A stretch of DNA of 64,000 nt. Source: Mycolicibacterium sp. lyk4-40-TYG-92 (GTDB lineage: Bacteria > Actinomycetota > Actinomycetes > Mycobacteriales > Mycobacteriaceae). This document shows, piece after piece, positions 35,493 through 43,307 of the stretch (position 1 is its first letter; every line of letters begins with the position of its first letter). The position numbers were made by a program, and so were the translations under genes. The notes under the pieces are model-generated. The model was not told where the DNA came from. It worked only from the letters and a program-made list of their open reading frames with translations, and searched no databases. Where the stretch lies: assembly GCF_030209435.1 (NCBI RefSeq), contig NZ_JARVRX010000013.1:124001-188000 (forward strand). Reading direction: 5' to 3'.

Positions 35493-36191
35493 GTGACGTC
35501 ATCATCCCCGGAACCCGAGGGCCAGCCGCTGTCCGCATCCAAGGCGGTAGCCGAGGGCCAGTCGGTGCCGGTGCCGCGCCCGGCGAAGGACCGGCTGCTG
35601 CAGGACGGTCGCGACATGTTCTGGTCCATCGCGCCGCTGGTGGTGGCGTGTATCGCGCTGGCCGGGATGCTCGGCATGTGCTCGTTCGCGCCGCAGGGCC
35701 CGGGCAAGGGGCCGGCTCCGCAATACGACGCCCCGGCGGCGCTCAAGGCCGACGCGGCCGCGCTACGCATCCCGATCCGGGTGCCGGAGCTGCCGTCGGG
35801 TTGGCACGCCAATTCCGGGTCGCGCGGTGCCATCGAAGCCGGCCGCACCGACCCCGTCACCAAGCAGCCGGCACGCGCGCTGACCTCGAAGGTCGGCTAT
35901 CTGACCGCCGCCGGCATGTTCGTGGCGCTGGTCCAGAGCAACGCCGATGAGGAGAAGCTGGTGTCGTCGATCCACACCGGCATGTACCCGACCGGTGCGC
36001 AGGACGTCGGCGGCGTGCACTGGGTGGTGTACGAGGGCGCGGGCGAAGACCAGCAGGGCACCGAGCCGATCTGGACGGCCAAGCTCGACGGGCCGACCGG
36101 CCCGGCGCAGGTCGCGGTCAGTGGTTCGGCGAGTGCGGCGGACTATCGGACTCTGGCTGAGGCGACGCAGAAGGCGCAGCCGCTGCCGTAG
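35493..36191 (+). CDS. DUF4245 membrane-anchored protein
   Basis: A 232-residue protein, counterpart of Rv1100. A ~45-residue cytoplasmic part is followed by one membrane segment (SIAPLVVACIALAGMLGMC) and an extracytoplasmic domain with the family blocks RIPIRVPELPSGWHANS, VGYLTAAGMFVALVQS and GGVHWVVYEGAG. Function unknown. The last 74 bases overlap the end of the convergent AI-2E gene, so both C-termini are coded by the same DNA. Confidence 0.9.
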   Translation: MTSSSPEPEGQPLSASKAVAEGQSVPVPRPAKDRLLQDGRDMFWSIAPLVVACIALAGMLGMCSFAPQGPGKGPAPQYDAPAALKADAAALRIPIRVPELPSGWHANSGSRGAIEAGRTDPVTKQPARALTSKVGYLTAAGMFVALVQSNADEEKLVSSIHTGMYPTGAQDVGGVHWVVYEGAGEDQQGTEPIWTAKLDGPTGPAQVAVSGSASAADYRTLAEATQKAQPLP

Positions 36192-37341
36192 CCGGTGGCG
36201 TGTGGCGGGCCCGGATCGCGGCGATGAGTCGGCCGAGACGGCCCGGAGCGTGGGGTTCGTCGGGTTCCGGTTCGTTCAACGGAACACCTTTGTAGACGGC
36301 GAGATACACGCTGATCGTGGTGACGACGACGATCATCAGCACCGGGCCGATCACCAGGCCCAGGAAACCGAACATCGCGATTCCGGAGAAGACCGACAGC
36401 AGCATCAGTGCCGAATCCAGCCGGGCCGCCCGGGGCACCAGGACGGGCCGGAGCACGTTGTCGATGTTCGTGACCACGAGGACGTGGAACAGGATCACGA
36501 ACAGGCCGCCGCCGACGTTGCCGAACAGCGCCAGCCCGATTCCGAACGGGATGCTGACGACGCCACCGCCCAGCGGGATCACCGACAACGCGCTCAGCAG
36601 GATCGCGAAGATGAAGAAGCCGTCGTGGAAGCCGGCGATGTAGATCGAGATCGCGCCCGAGACACCCTGGGCCAGCGCGATGACGAACTGGCCGAGGACC
36701 GTGCCGCGCACCATGGCGCCCATCTTGGCCAGGTACAGGTCGGTGACCTCCTCGCCGAGCGGGTTGAGCCGCCGGACCAGCAGAACCAGCTGGTCTCCGT
36801 TGGTCAGCAATGAGATGAACACGTAGATGAAGATCACGGCGCCGGCCAGTGCACCGAACAGCCCGCCGGCGGCGTCCTGCAGCACGTTCAGGCCCCACTC
36901 GCCGGCGCGCTGCGCGAATGTGATGATCCATTTCTGGAGCGACTCACGCGTCAGCGTCACGTCGTGCAGGAACGGGATTTGCGCCAGCAGATCGTTGACG
37001 GCCTGCAGTGAGCGGGTGCCCAGCGCGCCCATGTCGGTGCGGCTCACCCAGTCCGACACATTCCGGATCATGGTGGTGATCTGCGCGATGCCGATGGTGA
37101 CGGCCGCGGCGATCGGCACGATCACCATGAACAGCGCGGCCAGCAGGGTCAGGGTGGCCGACAGGCCGGTGCTCAGCCGCGTCGACAGCCGCCGGAACAG
37201 CGGGGTGAACAGGTAGGCCACCACCCCGGCGACCACGACCAGCATGAACTGCCCGCGCAGGAAGTAGGCGCCGAATCCGACCGCCAGAACCGTCGCGACG
37301 GCGAGTGCCCGTTTCTGGGTGACCGTGAAAGCGGTATCCAT
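36118..37341 (-). CDS. AI-2E family transporter
   Basis: A 407-residue membrane protein, counterpart of Rv1101c. It has about eight hydrophobic segments with the family's soluble helical middle (DWVSRTDMGALGTRSLQAVN) and the motif FIYVFISLLTNGDQLVLLV, then LLSALSVIPLGGGVVSIPFG and FGFLGLVIGPVL. Relatives export AI-2 or act as Na/H exchangers. Start at 37341 (MDTAFTVTQ) chosen by family length. The last ~25 residues (Pro/Ser-rich) overlap the DUF4245 gene on the other strand. Confidence 0.9.
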   Translation of the reverse strand: MDTAFTVTQKRALAVATVLAVGFGAYFLRGQFMLVVVAGVVAYLFTPLFRRLSTRLSTGLSATLTLLAALFMVIVPIAAAVTIGIAQITTMIRNVSDWVSRTDMGALGTRSLQAVNDLLAQIPFLHDVTLTRESLQKWIITFAQRAGEWGLNVLQDAAGGLFGALAGAVIFIYVFISLLTNGDQLVLLVRRLNPLGEEVTDLYLAKMGAMVRGTVLGQFVIALAQGVSGAISIYIAGFHDGFFIFAILLSALSVIPLGGGVVSIPFGIGLALFGNVGGGLFVILFHVLVVTNIDNVLRPVLVPRAARLDSALMLLSVFSGIAMFGFLGLVIGPVLMIVVVTTISVYLAVYKGVPLNEPEPDEPHAPGRLGRLIAAIRARHTPPATAAAAPSASPQPESDSPPHSPNH

Positions 37342-37373
37342 GACGGTGATTCTGTCGGATCTGTCGCCGGCGG

Positions 37374-38138
37374 CTACCCCGACGCGAGCTTCAGCAGGTG
37401 ACTCATGATGTCGGGGTAGCGCTTGAGGTGCGCGCCGCCGTTGAGGTCGAGCACCTCGCCCGTCATCCATGACGACTGCTCCGAGCACAGGAACAGCACG
37501 GCGTTCGCGATGTCCTCGGGCGTGCCGGCGCGGCCCAGTGCGGTGTTCTCCACGTACTCGTCGACGACGCCGGGGATCAGTGCCGCGCCCTCGGTCAACG
37601 GGGTGTGCACGAAGCCGGGTGCGACGGCGTTGACGCGAATTCCCTTGGGGCCCAATTCCAATGCGGCCACCTCGGTCAGCATCGACAGGCCGGCCTTGGC
37701 GGCACTGTAGGCGCTCATGCCGATGGCCGGCTGGCGGCCGTTGAGCGACGAGATGCACACCAGGGACCCGCCCTCGCGCAGCTGTTGGCCGGCGTACTTG
37801 GCGACGATGAACGACCCCGTCAGACAGCAGTCGACGACGGCGCGGAAATCGGCGACCGGCATGTCCACGATGAGTCCGAAGGTCGAGAACCCGGCGCAGC
37901 TGACCACGGCGTCGAGCTCACCGGCCTGCGCGAAGGCCGCGGCGACCGATGCTTCGTCGGTCACCTCAACTGCGATGGCCGTATGCGTTGCGCCGAGCTC
38001 GGCAGCACGGGCGTCGGCGAGCTCGGCGTTGCGGTCGGCGATGACGACGCGATAGCCCTGCGCGGCCAGACCCTGCGCGGAGGCCCAGCCGATACCGGAT
38101 GCCCCACCGACGATGAGGGCGTTGCGCTGTGTGGTCAC
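37374..38138 (-). CDS. Short-chain dehydrogenase/reductase
   Basis: A 254-residue SDR. The NAD(P) site is GGASGIG (11-17), the active site has S in CISSLNG and Y-x-x-x-K in YSAAKAG, and VAPGFVHTPLT is the PG-motif. Aspartate at IADRN suggests NAD preference. It resembles 3-oxoacyl/steroid-type reductases; the substrate is not clear. It lies 50 bases downstream of the formylglycine-generating enzyme gene on the same strand? No: both are on the minus strand and the SDR is downstream, so it may be the last gene of that operon. Confidence 0.88.
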   Translation of the reverse strand: MTTQRNALIVGGASGIGWASAQGLAAQGYRVVIADRNAELADARAAELGATHTAIAVEVTDEASVAAAFAQAGELDAVVSCAGFSTFGLIVDMPVADFRAVVDCCLTGSFIVAKYAGQQLREGGSLVCISSLNGRQPAIGMSAYSAAKAGLSMLTEVAALELGPKGIRVNAVAPGFVHTPLTEGAALIPGVVDEYVENTALGRAGTPEDIANAVLFLCSEQSSWMTGEVLDLNGGAHLKRYPDIMSHLLKLASG

Positions 38139-38188
38139 TGGTTTCTCCTGGGCGGTGGCCGCTGTCTCATTCGCGAGAAGTGAACAGA

Positions 38189-39064
38189 TTACCTAATTTG
38201 TATACACCGGAAGCCGATGTGACTCATCCCCGTGTCGACTGCCTGTGGCCGCCGGGCCGCGGGCCGGTACCGCAGGCAGTAGCTGTCCGCGCAGAGGAAC
38301 GAACCGCCTTTGATCACCCGGCGCGGTACCGGTGTCCCCGGTTGGTCAGGGTCGTAACTGTCTGCGGCGCAACATGGTTGGCTGTCCCGGGTCGCGCCGT
38401 AGAAGTCGGTGGTCCATTCCCAGACGTTGCCCGCCATGTCGAACAGGCCGTAATCGTTGGCGGGGAAGCTGCCGACCTGCGTGGTCTGGCCGTAGCCGGT
38501 GTCCGGTAGATACGGGAACTCGCCGTGCCAGAAGTTCGCCAACCGTTGCCCGGGCTGCTCGGGTTCGGGCCCCCAGGTGTAGGTGGCGCGGTCCAGACCG
38601 CCGCGGGCCGCGACCTCCCACTGCATCTCGGTGGGCAGCGACAGCCCGGCCCACTCGGCGTATGCCGCGGCGTCCTCGAACGCCACATGGACGACGGGAT
38701 GCTGCTCGCGGTTCCGCAGCGACGACTTCGGGCCCCGCGGGTGGTTCCAGCACGCGCCCGGCGTCCACGTCCACCACTGGCTGAGATGACGCAGGTCGAC
38801 GGGTCCGGGGGTGCGCCGGAACACCATGGAGCCCGGCTGCAGATTCTCCACCGGGGCTCCCGGATAGTCGGCGGGGTTCAGCGGGCGTTCGGCGACGGTG
38901 ACGTACCCGGTGGCTTCGACGAACTCCGCGAAGTCCGCGTTGGTCACCTGATGCGGCTGAATCCAGAAGCCGTCGACCGTGACCTCGCGGGCCGGTGCCT
39001 CCTCGGGGTAGTGCGCGTCGGACCCCAGCACCGCCGTATGTCCGGGAATCCAGACCAGGCTCAA
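38189..39064 (-). CDS. Formylglycine-generating enzyme
   Basis: A 291-residue oxygenase that converts the active-site cysteine of sulfatases to formylglycine. The two copper-binding cysteines appear in GGSFLCADSYCLRYRP near the C-terminus, and the blocks NVWEWTTDFY, SLPTEMQWEVAARGG and GFRC are typical. Its ATG overlaps the stop of the HAD gene by four bases, placing it in one operon with the sulfatase it likely activates. Similar to Rv0712 of M. tuberculosis, located elsewhere there. Confidence 0.95.
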   Translation of the reverse strand: MSLVWIPGHTAVLGSDAHYPEEAPAREVTVDGFWIQPHQVTNADFAEFVEATGYVTVAERPLNPADYPGAPVENLQPGSMVFRRTPGPVDLRHLSQWWTWTPGACWNHPRGPKSSLRNREQHPVVHVAFEDAAAYAEWAGLSLPTEMQWEVAARGGLDRATYTWGPEPEQPGQRLANFWHGEFPYLPDTGYGQTTQVGSFPANDYGLFDMAGNVWEWTTDFYGATRDSQPCCAADSYDPDQPGTPVPRRVIKGGSFLCADSYCLRYRPAARRPQAVDTGMSHIGFRCIQIR

Positions 39065-39954
39065 CTCGGGAACACCTCGGCCCAGTCGTTCCGGATGCTC
39101 GCTACGGTCCAGCCCTTGGACTTGGCAAGGTCCAGTACCCGTTCGGCCCCTGCGACGTAATCGAATTCGCGCTCGGCATCGTCGTGGAGCACCAGCAGCC
39201 GGAAGCTGCGGGCGTACTCCAGCATCTCGATGTCACCGTTGGAATTGCCCGCGGCGAAGATCGGCCGGCGTCCCGTCCGGCCCCAGATGCGCGCCGGTTT
39301 CACCGGGCCGTCGTCGAGGAACTCCGGCTGCGACGTGGTGTACAACTCGCCGTCCTTGTATTGCAGCGCAACCGAACTGCCGACCACGCGCTCCGGCGGG
39401 ATGCCGTACATGCTGCCGGTGACGGGCCGCATGAAATCCCGTCCGCCGCCGGAGACGACGTAGCAGGTGAACCCGTTCGCCTCCAGGTACCGCAACAACT
39501 CGATCATCGGCACGTAGCCGCATTCGGTGTAGGGGCGATCGAGCGTCGGATGCCGGACCGCTGCGAAGAATTCCGTTACCCGTTCGGTGAGCTCGCCGAC
39601 AGTGATGGCGTCGTTGGCCGAAAGAATGCCGGCGGCAAGAACTTTCAGCTCGCTGTCGTCGCCCTCGTAGTGCTTGGTGACGGCGTCGCCGAACCACTCG
39701 AGGTCACCCGCGGCCGCCGCGGCGTACGGCTGCCGGTCCGTCAGGGTCGGGTCTGCGGCGGCCTGCGCGGCCAGCCGGCGCACGAGAAAATCCAGCTGGA
39801 CGTAGGCCGGCTTCTCGCACCACAGCGTGCCGTCGTTGTCGAAGACCGCGACGCGGTCCTGCGGCGCAACGTAATCCGCACCGTCGGTGGTGACCCGCCC
39901 GACGAAGTCGACGATCGCCGACTTCGTCGGGCCGTCGTTCCAGGACGCCAGCAT
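39061..39954 (-). CDS. HAD-superfamily phosphatase (SerB-like)
   Basis: A 297-residue HAD hydrolase. Motif I is FDNDGTLWCEK (nucleophile D and D+2), motif II VVSGGGRDFM, and motif III/IV KPARIWGRTGRRPIFAAGNSNGDIEML with D in GNSNGD. It resembles phosphoserine-phosphatase-like periplasm-free HADs. The start abuts the sulfatase stop directly and its end overlaps the FGE gene, so it is translated with them. Its substrate is unknown; the setting suggests handling of a phosphate or sulfate ester. Confidence 0.88.
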   Translation of the reverse strand: MLASWNDGPTKSAIVDFVGRVTTDGADYVAPQDRVAVFDNDGTLWCEKPAYVQLDFLVRRLAAQAAADPTLTDRQPYAAAAAGDLEWFGDAVTKHYEGDDSELKVLAAGILSANDAITVGELTERVTEFFAAVRHPTLDRPYTECGYVPMIELLRYLEANGFTCYVVSGGGRDFMRPVTGSMYGIPPERVVGSSVALQYKDGELYTTSQPEFLDDGPVKPARIWGRTGRRPIFAAGNSNGDIEMLEYARSFRLLVLHDDAEREFDYVAGAERVLDLAKSKGWTVASIRNDWAEVFPS

Positions 39955-41505
39955 CTAGTCGGCCGCCAGGAACGCTTCGAGTTTCTCGACGATCTGGTCG
40001 ATGCTGAAGCTGGCCGGTGGGTGCCGCGGCGGGAACTCCTTGAACGTATCGAGGAACGCCGACGCCATCGCCGTCGCGTAGAAGACGAAGAAGTCGCGGC
40101 GCAGAAACCATTCGTAGTACGTGTTCGAGGTGATGTCGGCGTACTCGTAGGGGTCGGTGCGTAGGTTGAACAGCTTGGGTACCCGCAGTTCGGTGAACGG
40201 CTCGGCCCAGATCCGCAACGTGCCCTGGCACCGTTGTTCGGCGAACACGATTTTCCAGTTCTCGAAGCGCATTGCCACCAGCTGGGCGTCGTCGTTGAAG
40301 TAGAAGAACCCACGCCGCGGGCTGTGCTCGACCTCGCCCATCAGATACGGCAGCAGGTTGAAGCCGTCGATGTGCACCTTGTACTCGGTCTCCCCGTCGG
40401 CACCGGCCTTGTGTCCCTTCTTGAGCTTCTCGACGATGTCGGGGTCGCCCGCGGCGGCCAGCAGTGTCGGCAGCCAGTCGTGGTGTTGGATGATGTCGTT
40501 GGAGACGCTGCCCGCCGCGATCTTTCCCGGCCAGCGGATCATCTCGGGCACCCGGTAGGCGCCCTCCCAGTTGGTGTTCTTCTCGCTGCGGAACGGCGTC
40601 GTGCCACCGTCGGGCCAGGTATTGCGGTGTGGGCCGTTGTCGGTGGAGTAGATGACGATGGTGTCGTCGGCGATGCCGAGTTCGTCGAGCACATCCAGCA
40701 CGGTGCCCACGTTCTTGTCGTGGTCGATCATCGCGTCGTGGTACTCGGACTGCCACCTGCCCGCCTGACCCCTGCTCTCGGGCTTCACGTGCGTGTAGAG
40801 GTGCATGTGGGTGAAGTTGCACCAGACGAAGAACGGGGTGTCGGCTTCGTGCTGACGCTTGATGTATTCGACGGTGCGGTCGGCGATGTCGTCGTCGATG
40901 GTCTCCATGCGCTTGGCGGTCAGTGGGCCGGTGTCGACGATCGTCTGTTTCCCGACGGGGCCGAACTTCTCGTCGTCGGGCTCGGTCGAGACCTCGTCGA
41001 TGGCCTTGCAGTCCATGACGCCGCGCGGCAGCGCGAGCTCGTAGAGCCGGGGGAACTGGTCCTTGTGCGGGTAGTCGAACTGCTCGGGTTCCTCCTCCGC
41101 GTTGAGGTGGTAGAGGTTGCCGTAGAACTCGTCGAATCCGTGCACGGTCGGCAGGTACTTGTTCATGTCGCCGAAGTGATTCTTGCCGAACTGGCCGGTC
41201 GCGTAGCCCAGCGGCTTGAGCAGTTCGGCGATGGTCGGATCCTCTGCGGCCCAACCGATGTCGACGCCAGGCACGCCGACTTTGCTCATCCCGGTGCGGT
41301 ACACGCTCTGTCCGCTGATGAACGCCGCCCGGCCCGCGGTACAGCTTTGCTCGCCGTAGGAGTCGGTGAAGCGCATGCCCTCGGCGGCGATGCGGTCGAT
41401 GTTCGGGGTGCGGTAGCCCATCAGCCCGTCGCTGTAACAACTCAGGTTGCTGATGCCGATGTCGTCGCCCCAGATGACCAGGATGTTGGGTTTGCCGTCG
41501 GGCAT
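39955..41505 (-). CDS. Type I arylsulfatase
   Basis: A 516-residue sulfatase. The modification motif is C55-T-A-G-R in GEQSCTAGRAAF, to be converted to formylglycine by the FGE in the same operon. Metal residues are in WGDDIG (D14, D15) and STDNGPHRN; other blocks are GKNHFGD and FRSEKNTNWEGAYRVPE. No signal peptide is seen, suggesting a cytosolic enzyme. GAGGAGC lies six bases before ATG. Substrate unknown (aryl or lipid sulfate). The three-gene operon continues with HAD and FGE. Confidence 0.93.
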   Translation of the reverse strand: MPDGKPNILVIWGDDIGISNLSCYSDGLMGYRTPNIDRIAAEGMRFTDSYGEQSCTAGRAAFISGQSVYRTGMSKVGVPGVDIGWAAEDPTIAELLKPLGYATGQFGKNHFGDMNKYLPTVHGFDEFYGNLYHLNAEEEPEQFDYPHKDQFPRLYELALPRGVMDCKAIDEVSTEPDDEKFGPVGKQTIVDTGPLTAKRMETIDDDIADRTVEYIKRQHEADTPFFVWCNFTHMHLYTHVKPESRGQAGRWQSEYHDAMIDHDKNVGTVLDVLDELGIADDTIVIYSTDNGPHRNTWPDGGTTPFRSEKNTNWEGAYRVPEMIRWPGKIAAGSVSNDIIQHHDWLPTLLAAAGDPDIVEKLKKGHKAGADGETEYKVHIDGFNLLPYLMGEVEHSPRRGFFYFNDDAQLVAMRFENWKIVFAEQRCQGTLRIWAEPFTELRVPKLFNLRTDPYEYADITSNTYYEWFLRRDFFVFYATAMASAFLDTFKEFPPRHPPASFSIDQIVEKLEAFLAAD

Positions 41506-41655
41506 GGCGGAGCTCCTCGATCGAACGGAAATTCCTGTGCCCGTTCGACTTTACGGGTGCGTCGGGCATTCCGGCGGCCGTTCGGCAGGTCGGTGAAATC
41601 GGTACTGGTCAACGGGCGGCGGGAGGCGCACGCTTACCTAGGGAAGGTGATCGAC

Positions 41656-41931
41656 ATGTACGACAAGGATCTGACCAACAAGTGGCACGTCGAGATCGAG
41701 TTCTTCGAAGACGATGTCCACACCCACGCATCCGCACACGCCCGGCTGCGGGACGACACCCTCACGACGACGGGGGATGCCTACCGCAATCCCAAAGATC
41801 CGAGTGCGCCGCTCGTCGGCGAGGAGATCGCGGCGGCACGCGCGCTGATCGCACTCGGTACCGACCTGCTCCTGGCGGCGTCGGCCAACATCGAGAAGTC
41901 AACACAGCACCCGGTGCACCTCTACCGCTGA
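41656..41931 (+). CDS. DUF1876 protein
   Basis: A 91-residue protein of the DUF1876 family: MYDKDLTNKWHVEIEFFEDD, the acidic strand, HTHASAHARL and GDAYRNPKDPSAPLVGEE, then a helix with ALIALGTDLLLAASANIE. These small proteins are widespread in actinobacteria and resemble a double-stranded-RNA-binding fold; function unknown. GGAAGGTG lies nine bases before the ATG. The gene runs divergently from the sulfatase operon (150-base gap) and converges on the 3-beta-HSD gene. Confidence 0.88.
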   Translation: MYDKDLTNKWHVEIEFFEDDVHTHASAHARLRDDTLTTTGDAYRNPKDPSAPLVGEEIAAARALIALGTDLLLAASANIEKSTQHPVHLYR

Positions 41932-41957
41932 GCGCGGCAGAGATCCTCGCGGAGAAA

Positions 41958-43031
41958 CTACTTGGCCTCCGCCGCTTCCATCTGGCGGAAGAGGTCGACG
42001 TAGTACGGCATGCATTCCTTCATGGCCTGCTCAGTGTTGAACAGCGGCTCGTAGCCCAGGTCGCGCTTGGCCTTGGCGATCGAGAAGTAGTTGTTCAGGT
42101 AGAGGCGCTCCACCGACAGCGGCTCGATCAGCGGCTCGGGCAGCGCGAACCTGAAGTGCAGCCACTGCCACGCCATCATCACGCGGTGCACGAGCTTTCC
42201 GGAGACGTAGAACGTGGGCAGCTTGCGGCCGCACGCGGTGATGACGGGACGGGCGAACTCGAACATGTTGAGCGGCTCGCCGTCGTTGATGAAGTACGCC
42301 TGCCCGGGTGAGGTGCCGCCGGGCACCAGGTGCTCGCCCGCCAGGATGAAACCGTGGATCAGGTTGTGCACGTAGGAGTTGTCCAGCTTGATGTTCTTGT
42401 TGCCCACCAGGACCTTGACGTGGCCGGCGAGGATGTTCTCGAACACCTTGCGGAACATGGTCTGGTCGCCGCGGCCCCAGATGCCGCTGGGCCGGATGGA
42501 ACACGTGAGCATGCCGTCGACGCCGTTCTGTGACAGCACGAACTTCTCGGCGGCGACCTTGGTCTCGGTGTACAGGTCGTTGAAGCGAGCGGTGTACGGC
42601 ATGGTCTCGTCGCCGTTCTGGATGTCCTGCCCACCCATGACCACGCTGTTCGATGCGGTGTAGACGAAGCGCTTGACGCCTGCGGCCCGGCCCAGCTGCA
42701 CCAGGTTCTCGGTACCACCGACGTTCACGCCGAAACTGCGGTTGCGGTACTCGTCGGTGACGGACGCGCCGCCCATCAGATCGATGATCGCCGCGGTGTG
42801 GATGATCGTGTCGATATCAGCGACGGCCTTCGACACATCTTCGGGGTTGGTGATGTCGCCGACCAGCGTCTCCAGGTTCGGGTTCTCCGGCAGCGGCGAC
42901 GGCGCCCGGTCGAAGGACCGGACGTGGTGGCCGCGGCCGAGCAGTTCGGTCACCAGGTTGGCACCGACGAAGCCAGACCCGCCGGTTACCAGAACACGGC
43001 CGAGGTCTGTGGTCAGGGAAGCATCACGCAT
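41958..43031 (-). CDS. 3-beta-hydroxysteroid dehydrogenase / cholesterol dehydrogenase
   Basis: A 357-residue extended SDR, counterpart of Rv1106c, which oxidises cholesterol to cholest-4-en-3-one. The NAD site is TGGSGFVGAN, the active-site Y-x-x-x-K is in DLYTETKVAAE, and the family blocks FDRAPSPLPENP and GIWGRGDQTMF are present. A KstR-type operator (43045-43064) sits just upstream, with a TATGCT -10 box eight bases before the ATG. A KstR-dependent promoter has been reported for the M. smegmatis counterpart. It ends 26 bases from the convergent DUF1876 gene. Confidence 0.93.
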   Translation of the reverse strand: MRDASLTTDLGRVLVTGGSGFVGANLVTELLGRGHHVRSFDRAPSPLPENPNLETLVGDITNPEDVSKAVADIDTIIHTAAIIDLMGGASVTDEYRNRSFGVNVGGTENLVQLGRAAGVKRFVYTASNSVVMGGQDIQNGDETMPYTARFNDLYTETKVAAEKFVLSQNGVDGMLTCSIRPSGIWGRGDQTMFRKVFENILAGHVKVLVGNKNIKLDNSYVHNLIHGFILAGEHLVPGGTSPGQAYFINDGEPLNMFEFARPVITACGRKLPTFYVSGKLVHRVMMAWQWLHFRFALPEPLIEPLSVERLYLNNYFSIAKAKRDLGYEPLFNTEQAMKECMPYYVDLFRQMEAAEAK

Positions 43032-43039
43032 GGTGCAGG

Positions 43040-43045
43040 AGCATA
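43040..43045 (-). promoter_or_regulatory. -10 box (TATGCT) for the 3-beta-HSD gene
   Basis: TATGCT on the minus strand, eight bases before ATG 43031 and touching the KstR-type palindrome; repressor binding would block it. Confidence 0.5.
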
Positions 43046-43064
43046 ACTGAAACGTGTTTCAGTT
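43045..43064. promoter_or_regulatory. KstR-type operator of the 3-beta-HSD gene
   Basis: Perfect 20-bp palindrome: arms AACTGAAAC and GTTTCAGTT around GT. Its core TGAAACGTGTTTCA (43048-43061) fits the KstR consensus TnnAACnnGTTnnA. It lies 14 bases upstream of the start codon. Confidence 0.8.
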
Positions 43065-43094
43065 AACAGAGTGCTGCGAAAATTACCGCACTGA

Positions 43095-43307
43095 TCAATT
43101 TTCGTCGTCGGCGCCTGAGGCGAGCGCGTCCTCGACCTTCTTGCGGGCGCCGGCCAGGTGCTCTTCGCACCGTTTTGCCAGTTGTTCGCCCCTTTCCCAG
43201 AGCTGGAGCGAGGTGTCGAGGTCGAGTCCGCCCGCTTCCAGTTTGCGGACGACCTCGATCAGTTCATCGCGGGCAGCTTCGTAGCCAAGCTGACTAATGT
43301 TCGTCAT
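43095..43307 (-). CDS. xseB: Exodeoxyribonuclease VII small subunit
   Basis: A 70-residue protein pairing with XseA in the single-strand exonuclease. ISQLGYEAARDELIEVVRKLE, the motif GGLDLDTSLQLWERGE and AKRCEEHLAGARKK are typical of the family. Its start overlaps the xseA end by 14 bases, so the two are coupled. Counterpart of Rv1107c. Confidence 0.95.
   Translation of the reverse strand: MTNISQLGYEAARDELIEVVRKLEAGGLDLDTSLQLWERGEQLAKRCEEHLAGARKKVEDALASGADDEN

Noticed and set aside
41656..41931. Upstream extension of the DUF1876 gene to 40234
   Set aside because: The added part overlaps the sulfatase gene antisense and has no similarity to the family; the ATG at 41656 has a good ribosome site.
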